DNA of 64,000 bases from Albimonas sp963816545. Lineage in GTDB: Bacteria; Pseudomonadota; Alphaproteobacteria; Rhodobacterales; Rhodobacteraceae. Positions 18,662 through 28,262 of this stretch are shown piece by piece. Within the stretch, counting starts at the first letter, position 1. Every line of letters begins with the position of its first letter. The position numbers were made by a program, and so were the translations under genes. The notes below the pieces were generated by a model. The model did not search any database, was not told where the DNA came from, and saw only the letters and a program-made list of their open reading frames with translations. Location of the stretch: positions 744,001-808,000 of the forward strand of contig CAWFLE010000007.1 of NCBI GenBank assembly GCA_963816545.1, written 5' to 3'.

Positions 18662-21600
18662 CTATTCCGCCGGCGTCCGCGTCCGGTCCCGCGCCAGCGC
18701 GGCGTCAAGGTCATTCGACACCGCCGAGCGCGGCCGCGTGAACCGCACCAGAAGGTCGTAGAGCACCGGCGTCAGGAACAGCGTCAGCAGCGACGCGATC
18801 CCGAAGCCGCCGATGATCACCAGCCCGATCGCCTCCCGCGCTTCCGACCCCGCGCCCGAGGACCAAACCAGCGGCAGCGCGCCGAGCAGGGTGGAGATCA
18901 CCGTCATCAGCACCGGCCGCAGCCGCGCCACCGCCCCCTCCAGCGCCGCCTCGCGCACGCTTGCCCCGTCGTCGCGCAACTGGTTCGCGAACTCCACGAT
19001 CAGGATCCCATTCTTCGCCATCAACCCGACCAGAAGCACCAGCCCCACCTGCGTGTAGATGTTCAGCGACTGCCCCGTCAGCCAAAGCGTCGCCAGCGCC
19101 CCCGTCACCCCGAGCGGCACCGTCAGCAGGATCACCAGCGGGTCCACGAAGCTCTCGAACTGGGCCGCCAGCACCAGGTAGACCACGATCACCGCGAACA
19201 CGAAGGTCCAGTACGCCCCGCCCGAGGTCTCCAGGAATTCCTGGCTCTGCCCGTCGAAGGCGATCTGCGCCTCGGCCGGCAGCACTCGCTCCGCGGCCTC
19301 CATCACCGCCTCGATCGCGGCCCCGAGGTCGTAGCCCTCCGCCAGCGAGGCCGATATCTCGATAGCCGGCAACCGGTTGAACCGGTTCAGCTCCGGCGAG
19401 GCCGCCCCCTCCTGCGCGCTCACCAGCGCCGAGACAGGGATCAGCGCCCCCGTGGTGCGCGACCGCACGTACATCTCGCCCAGGTCGTCGGCCGTGCGCC
19501 GGCTCTCCTCCGCGGCCTGAAGGATCACCGGATACTCCCGCCCCCGCTCGATCCACCCTGTCGCCTCGCGCCCGGCGAAGAAGGTCTGCAACGTCGCCCC
19601 GATGTCTTCGATGGCCACGCCCAGGTCGTCGGCCAGCGCCCGGTCAACGTCCAGCGCCAGCTCCGGCTGCGTCTCCTCGTAGTCGGTCTCGAGGTTCTCC
19701 AGCCCCTCCACCTCCTGCAGGGCCGCCATCAGCGTCTTCGACCACTCCTGCACCGACAGGAAATCCGGGCCCAGCAGCTTCACCTGCAACGGCGTGCGCG
19801 AGCCCCGCAGCCCCAGCCCCGAAGGCTGGATCGGAAACGCCCGCGCCCCGGGGATCGAGGTCATGGGCCCGATCATCGAGGCCACGATATCCTGGCTCGA
19901 CCGCTCCCGCTCCTCCCACGGCGCCAGCCGCATCACCACGAAGGCCCGGTGCGTCTCGCCTCGGAACCCGATGATGGAGAACATGCGCTCCGCCTCGCCG
20001 CTCTTCATCAGCGGCATCAGCCGCGCCTCCGCCTCCCTCACCTCCCGGTCGGTATAGGCGACGGTGGAGCCCTGCGGCGCGGTGACCGCCACGAAGAACA
20101 CCCCCCGGTCCTCCCGCGGCGAAAGCTCCCGCGGAAGGCCCTCGTTCAGCCACGCGGCCGCGCCCGCCACCGCCATGCCGATGACCACGATCACGATGGG
20201 AAAGCCCAGCGCCACGCGAAGCGCCGCGCGGTAGCCGTTTTCGACCCAACCGATGACCCGGTTGACGCCGCGCTCCAGCATCCCCCCCGAGCCCTGCCGC
20301 AGCACCATCTTGCACAGCACCGGCGTCAGCGTCAGCGCCACGAAGGTGGAGAACGCCACCGCCACCGCCATCACGATGCCGAACTCGGTGAACAGCCGCC
20401 CGACCTGCCCCTCGAGGAACGAGATCGGCATGAACACCGAGATCAGCGTCACCGACGTCGCGATCACCGCGAAGACCACCTGATTGGCCCCCAGCATGGC
20501 CGCGGCGGCCGGATCCTGCCCCCGCTCCACCCGACGCTGGATGTTCTCCAGCACCACGATGGCGTCGTCGACCACGATGCCGATGGCCAGGATCAGCGCG
20601 AACAGCGTGAGGATGTTGATCGAGAACCCGAAGGCGTAGATCCCCGCCACCGCCCCGATCAGCGCCACCGGGATCACCACCGCCGGCGCCAGCGTGGCCC
20701 GCGGGCTCCCCAGGAACACGAAGATCACCAGCACCACCAGCACCACCGCGATGCCCAGCGTGGTCAGCACCTCCTCGATGGAAGACTGGATGAACACCGC
20801 GTCGTCCGAGCTTACGAAGATCTCCATCCCCGCCGGCAGGGTCCCGCGCACGCGCTCCAGCTCCGCCCGCACGGCGTCCGATATGGCGATGGTGTTCGCC
20901 TGGCTCTGCCGCTGGACGCCCAGCCCGACCGCGTTGCGCCCGTCCGAACGCACGATGGTGTCCTCGTTCTCCGCCCCCACATAGACCTCGGCCACCTCGC
21001 CGAGGCGCACCGGCGCCCCGTCCACAACCGAGATCACGAGGTTCCGGAACTCCTCCGGCGTCTCCAGCCGCGTCGCCGCCCGGACCTGGAACTGCCGCCA
21101 CTGGGAGATCACCTCCCCCGCCGGCAGCTCCACGTTGTTGGTCCTGAGCGCCTCCGCGATCTCGGTCGCGGTCATCTTGCGCGCGGCCATGGCCGAGGGG
21201 TCGAGCGCGATCCGCATGGCGTAGCGGCGCTGCCCGAAGATGTTGACCGCCGCCACCCCGTCCAGCGTCGCCAGCCGGTCCACGATGTAGCGCTCGGCGT
21301 AATCCGTGATCTCCTGCGGGCTCTGGCGGTCCGAGACGATGGAGATCCGCAGCACCGGGTCCGCGTTCGAATCGTTTTTGTAGATCTGCGGCTCCTCGGC
21401 CTCCTCCGGCAGGCGGTTGATGACCCGCCCCACGGCGCCGCGGATGTCGTTCGCCGCCTCGTCGATATCGCGGGAGGCGACGAATCCCACCACGATCCGG
21501 CTGTCCCCCCGCTCGGACGAGCTTTCGATGCGGTTCACCCCCGCCACGCCGGCGACCGCGCTCTCGACCACCTCGGTGACCTGAGTGTCCACCACCGAGG

Positions 21601-21766
21601 GCGCGGCCCCCCGCCAGTTGGTGGAGATGGTCACCGTGGCCGCGTCCACGTCCGGCAGCTCCCGCACCGGCAGGCGCGTCAGTGACACCAGCCCGATCAC
21701 CACGATCAGCATGGACAGCACCGCCGCGAAGACCGGCCGGCGAATGAAGAAGCCCGGGAGCGACAT
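18662..21766 (-). CDS. RND-family efflux transporter permease (AcrB/HAE1 type)
   Basis: A 1034-residue inner-membrane proton/drug antiporter, normal length for the HAE1 group. It starts MSLPGFFIRRPVFAAVLSML, the typical first transmembrane helix. The proton-relay helix has GIVVDDAIVVLENIQRR (residues about 400-416) with two aspartates, and a second set of six helices occupies the C-terminal third (AQFESFVDPL, MAKNGILIVEFANQLR). The frame is unbroken over 3.1 kb, in contrast to the neighbouring gcv genes. The periplasmic adaptor lies 4 bases upstream. No outer-membrane channel gene is adjacent, so it probably uses a shared TolC-type channel. The substrate is not readable from sequence. Confidence 0.95.
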   Translation of the reverse strand: MSLPGFFIRRPVFAAVLSMLIVVIGLVSLTRLPVRELPDVDAATVTISTNWRGAAPSVVDTQVTEVVESAVAGVAGVNRIESSSERGDSRIVVGFVASRDIDEAANDIRGAVGRVINRLPEEAEEPQIYKNDSNADPVLRISIVSDRQSPQEITDYAERYIVDRLATLDGVAAVNIFGQRRYAMRIALDPSAMAARKMTATEIAEALRTNNVELPAGEVISQWRQFQVRAATRLETPEEFRNLVISVVDGAPVRLGEVAEVYVGAENEDTIVRSDGRNAVGLGVQRQSQANTIAISDAVRAELERVRGTLPAGMEIFVSSDDAVFIQSSIEEVLTTLGIAVVLVVLVIFVFLGSPRATLAPAVVIPVALIGAVAGIYAFGFSINILTLFALILAIGIVVDDAIVVLENIQRRVERGQDPAAAAMLGANQVVFAVIATSVTLISVFMPISFLEGQVGRLFTEFGIVMAVAVAFSTFVALTLTPVLCKMVLRQGSGGMLERGVNRVIGWVENGYRAALRVALGFPIVIVVIGMAVAGAAAWLNEGLPRELSPREDRGVFFVAVTAPQGSTVAYTDREVREAEARLMPLMKSGEAERMFSIIGFRGETHRAFVVMRLAPWEERERSSQDIVASMIGPMTSIPGARAFPIQPSGLGLRGSRTPLQVKLLGPDFLSVQEWSKTLMAALQEVEGLENLETDYEETQPELALDVDRALADDLGVAIEDIGATLQTFFAGREATGWIERGREYPVILQAAEESRRTADDLGEMYVRSRTTGALIPVSALVSAQEGAASPELNRFNRLPAIEISASLAEGYDLGAAIEAVMEAAERVLPAEAQIAFDGQSQEFLETSGGAYWTFVFAVIVVYLVLAAQFESFVDPLVILLTVPLGVTGALATLWLTGQSLNIYTQVGLVLLVGLMAKNGILIVEFANQLRDDGASVREAALEGAVARLRPVLMTVISTLLGALPLVWSSGAGSEAREAIGLVIIGGFGIASLLTLFLTPVLYDLLVRFTRPRSAVSNDLDAALARDRTRTPAE

Positions 21767-21770
21767 GGCC

Positions 21771-22910
21771 CTACCCCGCCGAAGGCCGCTCGACCGAGGC
21801 GCGGGAGGTTCCCGGCGTCGCCTCCGCCCCGGTCGCCGGCGCCCCCAGCCCGGCGCCGTCCAGGATCCGCGCCGGCGCCCCGTCCCGCGCCTTCTGGACG
21901 CCGCGCGTCACCACCCGCTCGCCGGCCTCCAGCCCCTCCAGGATCTCCGCATCGCCCGCGCGGCGGGAGCCGACGACGACGTCCCGCCGCTCGATCCGGT
22001 CGTCGGGGCCGACCACGAACAGGTGCATCCGCCCGGCTTCGGTCACCAGCGCCTCCTCGGGCGCAAGCACGCCCTCCCGCGCCTCCAGCACCAGCTCGAC
22101 CTGCATGAAGGCGCCAGCCGGCAGGCGCAGCCCGGCATTGTCGAATTGCGCGCGCACCCGGAAGGCGCGGGACACCTCGTCCACGCGGCGGTCGATCGCC
22201 TCCACCTCGCCCTCGAACAGCTCGTCGGGGAAGATGCGGGTGCGGGCGCGAACGGCGTCGCCCGCCTCCACCTCTCCGAAGAAGCGCTCGGGGATCGAGA
22301 ACTGCACGTCCAGCTTCGAAATGTCGTCGATGGTGGCGATGACCGTAGCCGCCGTCACCACCGCGCCCGGATCGACGTCCGAGAACCCGACCACCCCGTC
22401 GAACGGCGCGCGCAGCGTCCGGTCGTCCAGGTCCGACCGCGCGCGCGCGAGCCGCGCCTCGGTCCGCAGCAGCTCGGCTTCGGACGCGTCGAAGGTGGAG
22501 CCTGCCACCCGCCCCTGCTCGCGCAGCGTGTCGGCGCGGGAGAAGGCGGCCCTGGCCTCCTGATACGCGGCCTCCGCCTCGGCCAAAGCCGCACGCTCGG
22601 CGGCGTCGTCGAGCCGCGCGAGCGCGTCGCCCTTCGAGACCGCGTCCCCGTCGCGGAACAGAACCTCTGCGATGCGCCCGCCGGCGGAGAACTGCAGCTC
22701 CACCGAGCGCAGCGCCCGGCCGGTGCCTACGGCGCTCACCACCCGCTCCACCCGGCCCGCGCGCGCCGGCTCCACCATGACGCCCGCCGCCTGCGGGGCG
22801 CGGGCGGCGGGCGGCGCCTCCGCGCCCTCTCCCATCCGGGACTGGATCGCCCAGGCCGCGCCGCCCGCCAGGACGGTGAGCACGACGAGCTGCCGGAAGA
22901 TGGATGCCAT
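21771..22910 (-). CDS. Efflux RND periplasmic adaptor subunit
   Basis: A 379-residue membrane-fusion protein linking the RND pump to an outer-membrane channel. It has an N-terminal membrane anchor (residues 6-24), a barrel-sandwich half-motif (SAGGRIAEVLFRDGDAVSKG), an alpha-helical hairpin rich in Ala/Glu (about 95-160), the second half (LRAPFDGVVGFSDVDPGAVV), a beta-barrel region and a C-terminal Ala/Pro/Thr-rich tail. It is the first gene of the two-gene operon with the permease. No dedicated regulator is adjacent. Confidence 0.93.
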   Translation of the reverse strand: MASIFRQLVVLTVLAGGAAWAIQSRMGEGAEAPPAARAPQAAGVMVEPARAGRVERVVSAVGTGRALRSVELQFSAGGRIAEVLFRDGDAVSKGDALARLDDAAERAALAEAEAAYQEARAAFSRADTLREQGRVAGSTFDASEAELLRTEARLARARSDLDDRTLRAPFDGVVGFSDVDPGAVVTAATVIATIDDISKLDVQFSIPERFFGEVEAGDAVRARTRIFPDELFEGEVEAIDRRVDEVSRAFRVRAQFDNAGLRLPAGAFMQVELVLEAREGVLAPEEALVTEAGRMHLFVVGPDDRIERRDVVVGSRRAGDAEILEGLEAGERVVTRGVQKARDGAPARILDGAGLGAPATGAEATPGTSRASVERPSAG

Positions 22911-23451
22911 GCGCGCGCCTTGCCGGAATTGCGGGAACGGCGCGCCAGGCGGTGAGCCCGGCGCGGCCTGCGCGAAGGAAACTCGTCCCCGCCATCTGCC
23001 GCAAGGGGAATCGCTTCATGCGCACGCGATCGCGAACGCATATCAGCGGAGAAAAGCCGCCCGCACGGCCCGGACCGCAAAAGGATTGTCTGCGAAACCG
23101 GCGGAGCCGCCACTCTCTGCATGGTTGAACAGGCCGGCGAATCAGGACCTTCCGCGGAGGAATGATCCCGATTCCTCACCAATTTCGTCTCCCGGCTCCA
23201 ACGCGCCATGTGGATGAGCGTGCATTCAGCCGTTCCAATTCTTCTCTTCGAAACGTATACGTCGGCGGTGCGTGCGTGAGTAGGGTGGGCATAGCCGGCC
23301 ATGTGACGGGGAAGGTCGCAAGCCGCGCCGAAGGGACTCAAAGGTCCCGCGTACGATTTCCGCATAAGTCGAGAATGCGCGCCGTCGGGGGGGCCCGTCG
23401 GCGTCTGGGGAAGGCGTGCTTGTCGCAGCGACGTCTGCGGCCACGCGATCT
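22911..23451. other. Gene-free stretch of about 540 bases
   Basis: Lies between the divergent adaptor gene and the large surface-type protein gene, so it must hold both promoters. I see no RNA gene, strong repeat or clear sigma-70 boxes. Base composition is less GC-rich in the middle (about 23160-23260) than in the genes around it, as expected for promoter DNA. Confidence 0.6.
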
Positions 23452-26244
23452 ATGGGGAATTTCGCTGTGACTTACGGATATTGGAACCGCTTCTTCGGCT
23501 ATTCCGGCCGGAGCGAAGATCGTCGCGACAGCAGTGGCGGGAGAGGCGACCGCTACGGCGTGGGCGATTGCGACGATCGTGGAGGACATGACCACGATCG
23601 CGGCGGCTGGCAGGGCCGCGACGACGGGGACGCCTGCAACGATTGCTTCAGCGTCAAGCTCGAAGCCGAGGACATGTCCCGCTGGAACTACGCGGTGGAA
23701 CGGAACCGCGACGCCTCCGGCGGCGAGGTGGTGAAGCTCTGCGGCGATTACGGCAAGATCTGGACGACGTTCTCAGGTCCGTCCGGCAGCTACGACCTGA
23801 AGCTCAACTACATCGACGAGTCCGACGGCAAGGGCTGGATCAAGATCTTCGTCGGCGACGAGATGGTGAAGTCGTTCCGCCTCGATGATCAATCCGGCGC
23901 TACCAGCATCACGCTTGAGGACGTTCACATCCCTCGGGGCGAAACGATCAAGATCTACGGCTACTCCGACTGCGGAGAGTTCGCCCGCATCAACTCGCTC
24001 GAGATCGACGCCTGCGATCCGAACGAAGCGCCAGAGTTCACCAATGTCGGCGACGCCTGCGTGAACGTCGAGATGGCCGAGAACTCCACCGCCGTCTTCG
24101 ATCTCGACGCCTCGGACGGGGACCGCGACGCGCTGATCTACTCGATCAGCGGCGGCGCGGACGCCGCGCTCTTCGTCATCGACGCCCGCACCGGCGAGAT
24201 CTCGTTCAAGGAAGGCCCGGACTTCGAGGCGCCGAAGTCGAGGGACGGCGACAACATCTACGAGATCGAGGTCACGGTCGCCGACGGCGAGGGCGGCAAG
24301 GATACGGGCTGCCTGAAGATCGAGGTGACGGACGTGGACGACACGCCCGAAGCCGGCGACGACTGCACCTTCACCCTCTCCTACTGCGGCCTCGACGTCG
24401 CGGTCACCCTGACCGAGCTTTCGGACGGTTCCGTCCGCTTCGACGTCGAGGTGCCGGACGAGAGCCGCAAGATCGGCGACCTGCGCGGCCTGTTCTTCCA
24501 TCTCTCGGACGAATCCAAGATCCGCAGCCTCTCCGTCTCCGGCGACGACGTCACGGACTCCCAGTTCCGCGAGGACCGGGTCTCGGACCTCGGCAACGGC
24601 GCGAACGTCAACGGCCTCGGCCGGTTCGACGCGGGCGTCGAGTTCGGAACCTCCGGCCTGCGCGACGACATCCGCGCCACCTCCTTCACGCTGACCGCGG
24701 ACGGCGGGCTGACGCTCGACGACTTCCGCGACCAGGACTTCGCGGTCCGCCTGACCTCGGTGGGCTGGGAGGGCGGCTGGCGCTGCAACTCCGTGAAGAT
24801 GGAGGGCAACGCCGGCCCGCTGGAATGCGACTGCGCCTGCGACACCTGCGCCGAGGGCTTCACCAAGCTGACCTTCGACGACCTCGCCCGCGGGACCGTC
24901 GTCTCCGACCAGTTCGAACTCGACGGCGTGCTCATCACCGCCGAGCGCTCCGGCGGCTCCGGCAACGCGGCGATGATCTTCGACAGCTCCCGGCCCACGG
25001 GCGGGGACGCCGATCTGCGCACCGCCCACCAGGGCAACCTGCTCATCATCTCAGAAGACGACAATTCCTCCGATCCCGACGACAACTGGCACGGCGGCAA
25101 GATCGTCTTCACCTTCCCCACGCTCGCCGAGATCGACGAGCTGGTGGTGGTGGACGTGGAGGAGCGGGGCGGGACCATCGACCTCTTCGACATCCTCGGC
25201 GAGAAGATCGGCACGGTCGCCATTCCGGCCGGCGCCGACGGCTCGATCCAGACCATCGGCATCGACGCCGAGGGCGTGGCGCGCATGGAAGTGAACTTCG
25301 TCGGCTCCGGCGCCGTGGACGATCTGTGCTTCAAGCCCGGCGAGGGCGGGAGCCAGGGCTCGCTCGGCGGCATCGAAGGCGAGCTCTGGTGCGACAAGGG
25401 CGAGCACGACGGCCTCGATCTCGAAGCCGACAACGGCGTCGGCGGCCGCACCGTGACCCTCTACGACGAGGCTGGGAACGCCGTCGCCACCGCCGAGACG
25501 GCCGAGGACGGGACCTACGCCTTCGCGGAGCTTGAGGACGGGACCTACTCGGTCGGCTTCTCCGCCCAGGGCTTCACCGCGCAGAACGTGGGCGCCGACG
25601 ACGCCATCGACAGCGACGTGGACGCCACGGGCCGCACCGGCTCGATCGTGGTGCAGGGCGGGGTCGTCGTCTCCGACGTGGACGCGGGCCTCGTCTGCTT
25701 CGAGACGAACGAGGAGGGGTTGCTGGGCATCAAGGCCGCCATCGACCGCAGCCTCTCCCAGCCGCTGATCCAGATCGTGAACGACGTGGCGGTCGGCACG
25801 TCCTACGACACCGGATCCGACGTGCTGGAGATCAACACCGCTCTCGGCCGTCAGGTGTCGATCGACCCGCTCCTTTCCACGCCGCTGCGGATGAAGCTGT
25901 CGCTGAGCGTGGACGAGGCCGGACGCCTGACTGACCCGGAGGGCGACGCCGATTTCTTCATCTGGCACGACGCCGACGGGGACAACCAGGTCGGCGCGGA
26001 CGAGGAGATCTACGTCGAGGGCGACGTGGTCATGTTCGGCGCCCAGCCCGGGACCGCCGCCTTCTTCATGGATTTCGCGATCCTGTCGAACGGCGGCTCC
26101 AGGCAGGATCTGTTCCCGGACCTGATCGGGCTGGAGATCAACGCCGAACTCGCCAACGCCCCCGACGGGTTCGCGTCGGACTTCGCAACGCCGAACGCCA
26201 AGGGGCTGGTTCTGGGGAACCTCGCCTACGACTGCCTCTGCTGA
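23452..26244 (+). CDS. Large cysteine-rich multidomain surface-type protein (cadherin-like and SdrD B-like domains)
   Basis: About 930 residues, strongly acidic. In order: a short hydrophilic segment rich in Asp, Arg and Gly (to about residue 65); a beta-sandwich resembling a carbohydrate-binding module (about 70-195, LEAEDMSRWNYA to RINSLEIDACD); a cadherin-like domain (about 195-300, NEAPEFTNVGD, then FVIDARTGEISFKEGPDFE and IEVTDVDD); a domain ending FAVRLTSVG (about 325-440); a beta domain with LTFDDLARGTVVSDQFELDG (about 470-630); and an SdrD B-like repeat (about 645-750, GRTVTLYDEAGNAVATAETA then DGTYSVGF). About 20 cysteines suggest disulfides outside the cytosol. No signal peptide, sorting tail or RTX repeats are visible, so the export route is unclear. 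The start is uncertain: GTG at 23416 or ATG at 23452. Confidence 0.78.
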   Translation: MGNFAVTYGYWNRFFGYSGRSEDRRDSSGGRGDRYGVGDCDDRGGHDHDRGGWQGRDDGDACNDCFSVKLEAEDMSRWNYAVERNRDASGGEVVKLCGDYGKIWTTFSGPSGSYDLKLNYIDESDGKGWIKIFVGDEMVKSFRLDDQSGATSITLEDVHIPRGETIKIYGYSDCGEFARINSLEIDACDPNEAPEFTNVGDACVNVEMAENSTAVFDLDASDGDRDALIYSISGGADAALFVIDARTGEISFKEGPDFEAPKSRDGDNIYEIEVTVADGEGGKDTGCLKIEVTDVDDTPEAGDDCTFTLSYCGLDVAVTLTELSDGSVRFDVEVPDESRKIGDLRGLFFHLSDESKIRSLSVSGDDVTDSQFREDRVSDLGNGANVNGLGRFDAGVEFGTSGLRDDIRATSFTLTADGGLTLDDFRDQDFAVRLTSVGWEGGWRCNSVKMEGNAGPLECDCACDTCAEGFTKLTFDDLARGTVVSDQFELDGVLITAERSGGSGNAAMIFDSSRPTGGDADLRTAHQGNLLIISEDDNSSDPDDNWHGGKIVFTFPTLAEIDELVVVDVEERGGTIDLFDILGEKIGTVAIPAGADGSIQTIGIDAEGVARMEVNFVGSGAVDDLCFKPGEGGSQGSLGGIEGELWCDKGEHDGLDLEADNGVGGRTVTLYDEAGNAVATAETAEDGTYAFAELEDGTYSVGFSAQGFTAQNVGADDAIDSDVDATGRTGSIVVQGGVVVSDVDAGLVCFETNEEGLLGIKAAIDRSLSQPLIQIVNDVAVGTSYDTGSDVLEINTALGRQVSIDPLLSTPLRMKLSLSVDEAGRLTDPEGDADFFIWHDADGDNQVGADEEIYVEGDVVMFGAQPGTAAFFMDFAILSNGGSRQDLFPDLIGLEINAELANAPDGFASDFATPNAKGLVLGNLAYDCLC

Positions 26245-26261
26245 GGCATCGGCCTCCGCCT

Positions 26262-26289
26262 GGAGCGGCCGCTGGGGAGCGGCCGCTCC
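26262..26289 (+). terminator. Perfect 12-bp hairpin after the large surface-type gene
   Basis: GGAGCGGCCGCT pairs with AGCGGCCGCTCC around a GGGG loop, 17 bases after the stop. There is no T run, so it may act as a Rho-assisted pause, an mRNA 3' end stabiliser or a partial attenuator before the VPLPA-CTERM gene 30 bases on. Confidence 0.55.
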
Positions 26290-26319
26290 TGATCCAGACC
26301 AACGAAAATGGGGTAAGAC

Positions 26320-27033
26320 ATGATCCGCACTCTCGCGGCCGCCGCGCTCGGCCTGTTCATGACGGCCGGCGCCTCCTGGGCGGCCACCACAGCCGAACTC
26401 TTTCCGGGCTTCCGGATCCTGCAGCGGCCTGACCTGCAGTCCAACGTGGACGGCTTCGGCATCGTCGGGCCGCTGACCTTCACGGACGCCGGCTCCGGCC
26501 GTGGCCGCCTTCAGGCAACGATCACCGCCTACGACCCGTTCTTCGGCGAGTTCAGCTACCAGCCGCAGAACGGCGCCTCCACCGAGTTTTCCGACGCCTC
26601 CTTCACGCTCGACGTGGAGTTCGACCGTCTGGGCGCTTCCTCCGTCTCGCCGCCGGACAACGTCACCGCGTCGTCCAACACGTTCTCCATCAGCGGCGTC
26701 CCGTTGACCACGCCGTCCGACTGGACCGGCTCGACCGCCGACCCGATCCTGACCGGCGCTCTGGTGGGCGTCTCCGTCGAGCTCTCGTCGATCGCGCTGC
26801 TGTGGGAGGTCACCGGAGGGCGCGCCGCGCAGGCCTATGGCGGGCACGCGGTGACGCTGCTGTCGTCCTCCTCCATCGCCTACAGCGGCGCGACCGGCCT
26901 CTCGCCCTTCACGATCGGCGACTACAACATGGACACCAAGCCGGCGGCGGTGCCGGTTCCGGCCGCGCTTCCCCTGGCGGTGTCGGGCCTCGCCGCGTTC
27001 GGGGCGGCGCGGCTTCGTCGTCGCCGCGGCTGA
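26320..27033 (+). CDS. VPLPA-CTERM-type sorted surface protein
   Basis: A 237-residue secreted protein. It has a signal peptide (MIRTLAAAALGLFMTAGASW, cleavage after ASWA), a beta-rich body without known family, and a C-terminal tail VPVPAALPLAVSGLAAFGAA then RLRRRRG. The tail is the tripartite VPLPA-CTERM signal: short motif, hydrophobic helix, basic end. Such tails are recognised by a dedicated exosortase in Rhodobacterales and related bacteria. No exosortase gene is in this window. It follows the large multidomain gene by 75 bases on the same strand, so the two may be made together as envelope or matrix components. Confidence 0.85.
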   Translation: MIRTLAAAALGLFMTAGASWAATTAELFPGFRILQRPDLQSNVDGFGIVGPLTFTDAGSGRGRLQATITAYDPFFGEFSYQPQNGASTEFSDASFTLDVEFDRLGASSVSPPDNVTASSNTFSISGVPLTTPSDWTGSTADPILTGALVGVSVELSSIALLWEVTGGRAAQAYGGHAVTLLSSSSIAYSGATGLSPFTIGDYNMDTKPAAVPVPAALPLAVSGLAAFGAARLRRRRG

Positions 27034-27209
27034 GGCTTGCGGCCTGCGCCGCCGAACGGGCGTCCGGCGGGCGCCCGTCGTGGTTCCGGACCGTGGGCCG
27101 AGATGCGTGCGCTCAGGGGGGTTGCGCCGCCCTGCCCTCCGGGGGTTATCTGTGAGCCCGCGACGGGGCCTTCCGGCAGCCGCCGCCACCGCTGACGAGG
27201 GAGAGCATC

Positions 27210-27737
27210 TTGGAGCTCAAGGGATCGCGCACCATCGCCGCCCCGCGCACCGCCGTCTGGACGGCACTCAACGACCCCGACGTGCTCAAGGCCTGCATCC
27301 CTGGCTGCCAGGAACTGACCGGCTCGCCGGCCGAGGGCTTCCAGGCGACCGTCACCCAGAAGGTCGGTCCCGTGAAGGCCACCTTCAAAGGCGAGGTGAC
27401 GCTTGAGGACGTGGTCGAGGGCGAGAGCTACCGCATCGTGGGCGAGGGCAAGGGCGGCGCCGCCGGCTTCGCCAAGGGGGCCGCGGCCGTGAAGCTGACG
27501 GACGCCGGGACCGAGCAGACGGAGCTGGAATTCGACGTGGACGCCAAGGTGGGCGGCAAGCTCGCCCAGCTCGGCTCCCGCATCATCGACGGCTTCGCCA
27601 AGTCGATGGCCGACAAGTTCTTCGACAACTTCAAGACCGTGGTCGAAGGCCCGGGCGGCGACGAGCCCGGCCCCGAGGAGATGCTCGAGGCCGAGCCGGA
27701 GAAGAAACGCAGCTGGCTCAGCCGCATCACCGGCTGA
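27210..27737 (+). CDS. coxG: CoxG-type SRPBCC protein
   Basis: A 175-residue SRPBCC-fold protein matching CoxG (carbon monoxide dehydrogenase subunit G): MELKGSRTIAAPRTAVWTAL, PDVLKACIPGCQEL and GEGKGGAAGFAKGAA. CoxG helps recruit or mature the molybdenum hydroxylase at the membrane; it is not a catalytic subunit. The start is a TTG at 27210 preceded by GAGGGAGAG. The C-terminus has an acidic linker (PGGDEPGPEEMLEAEPE) and a basic end, as in membrane-associating members. It is followed by coxS after 32 bases. Confidence 0.88.
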   Translation: MELKGSRTIAAPRTAVWTALNDPDVLKACIPGCQELTGSPAEGFQATVTQKVGPVKATFKGEVTLEDVVEGESYRIVGEGKGGAAGFAKGAAAVKLTDAGTEQTELEFDVDAKVGGKLAQLGSRIIDGFAKSMADKFFDNFKTVVEGPGGDEPGPEEMLEAEPEKKRSWLSRITG

Positions 27738-27769
27738 GCGGACGCCACGCACAAGGGGAGGTTTCGGCG

Positions 27770-28258
27770 ATGCCGACGATTTCGATGAAGGTGAACGGCA
27801 AGCCCGTCTCGGCCGAGGCCGAGGGGCGCACCCTGCTGGTGCAGTACCTGCGGGAGGGTTTGGGCCTGACCGGCACGCATGTCGGCTGCGACACCTCGCA
27901 GTGCGGCGCATGCGTGGTCCACGTGAACGGCGAATCCGTGAAGGCATGCAGCCTCTTCGCATGGGAGGCCGAGAACGCCGAGGTCACCACCATCGAAGGC
28001 ATGGCCAACGCCGACGGGTCCCTCTCGCCCATCCAGCAGGCCTTCCAGGACAATCATGGGCTCCAGTGCGGCTTCTGCACGCCGGGCATGGTGATGACCG
28101 CCGCGGACCTTCTGAAGCGGAACCCCTCGCCCTCCGATGACGAGATCCGCCACTACCTCGAGGGCAATCTCTGCCGCTGCACGGGCTACCACAACATCGT
28201 CAAGTCGATCCGCGACGCCGCCGACAAGATGTCCGGCGCGCGCCAGGCGGCGGAGTAA
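27770..28258 (+). CDS. coxS: Molybdenum hydroxylase 2Fe-2S subunit
   Basis: A 162-residue small subunit carrying two 2Fe-2S clusters. The plant-ferredoxin-type cluster uses CDTSQCGAC plus a later Cys; the second uses CGFCTPGM and CRCTGY. It carries electrons from the molybdenum subunit to the FAD subunit. It is the only small subunit in the window, so it presumably serves the coxL at 4268, although a coxM copy rather than coxL follows it. In most genomes S, L and M are contiguous. Confidence 0.95.
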   Translation: MPTISMKVNGKPVSAEAEGRTLLVQYLREGLGLTGTHVGCDTSQCGACVVHVNGESVKACSLFAWEAENAEVTTIEGMANADGSLSPIQQAFQDNHGLQCGFCTPGMVMTAADLLKRNPSPSDDEIRHYLEGNLCRCTGYHNIVKSIRDAADKMSGARQAAE

Positions 28259-28262
28259 CCTC

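Noticed and set aside
22911..23451. A cyclic-di-GMP (GEMM) riboswitch upstream of the large surface-type gene
   Set aside because: A GGTCGCAAGCCGC segment is faintly similar, but the required GGCAAACC and tetraloop-receptor parts are missing.
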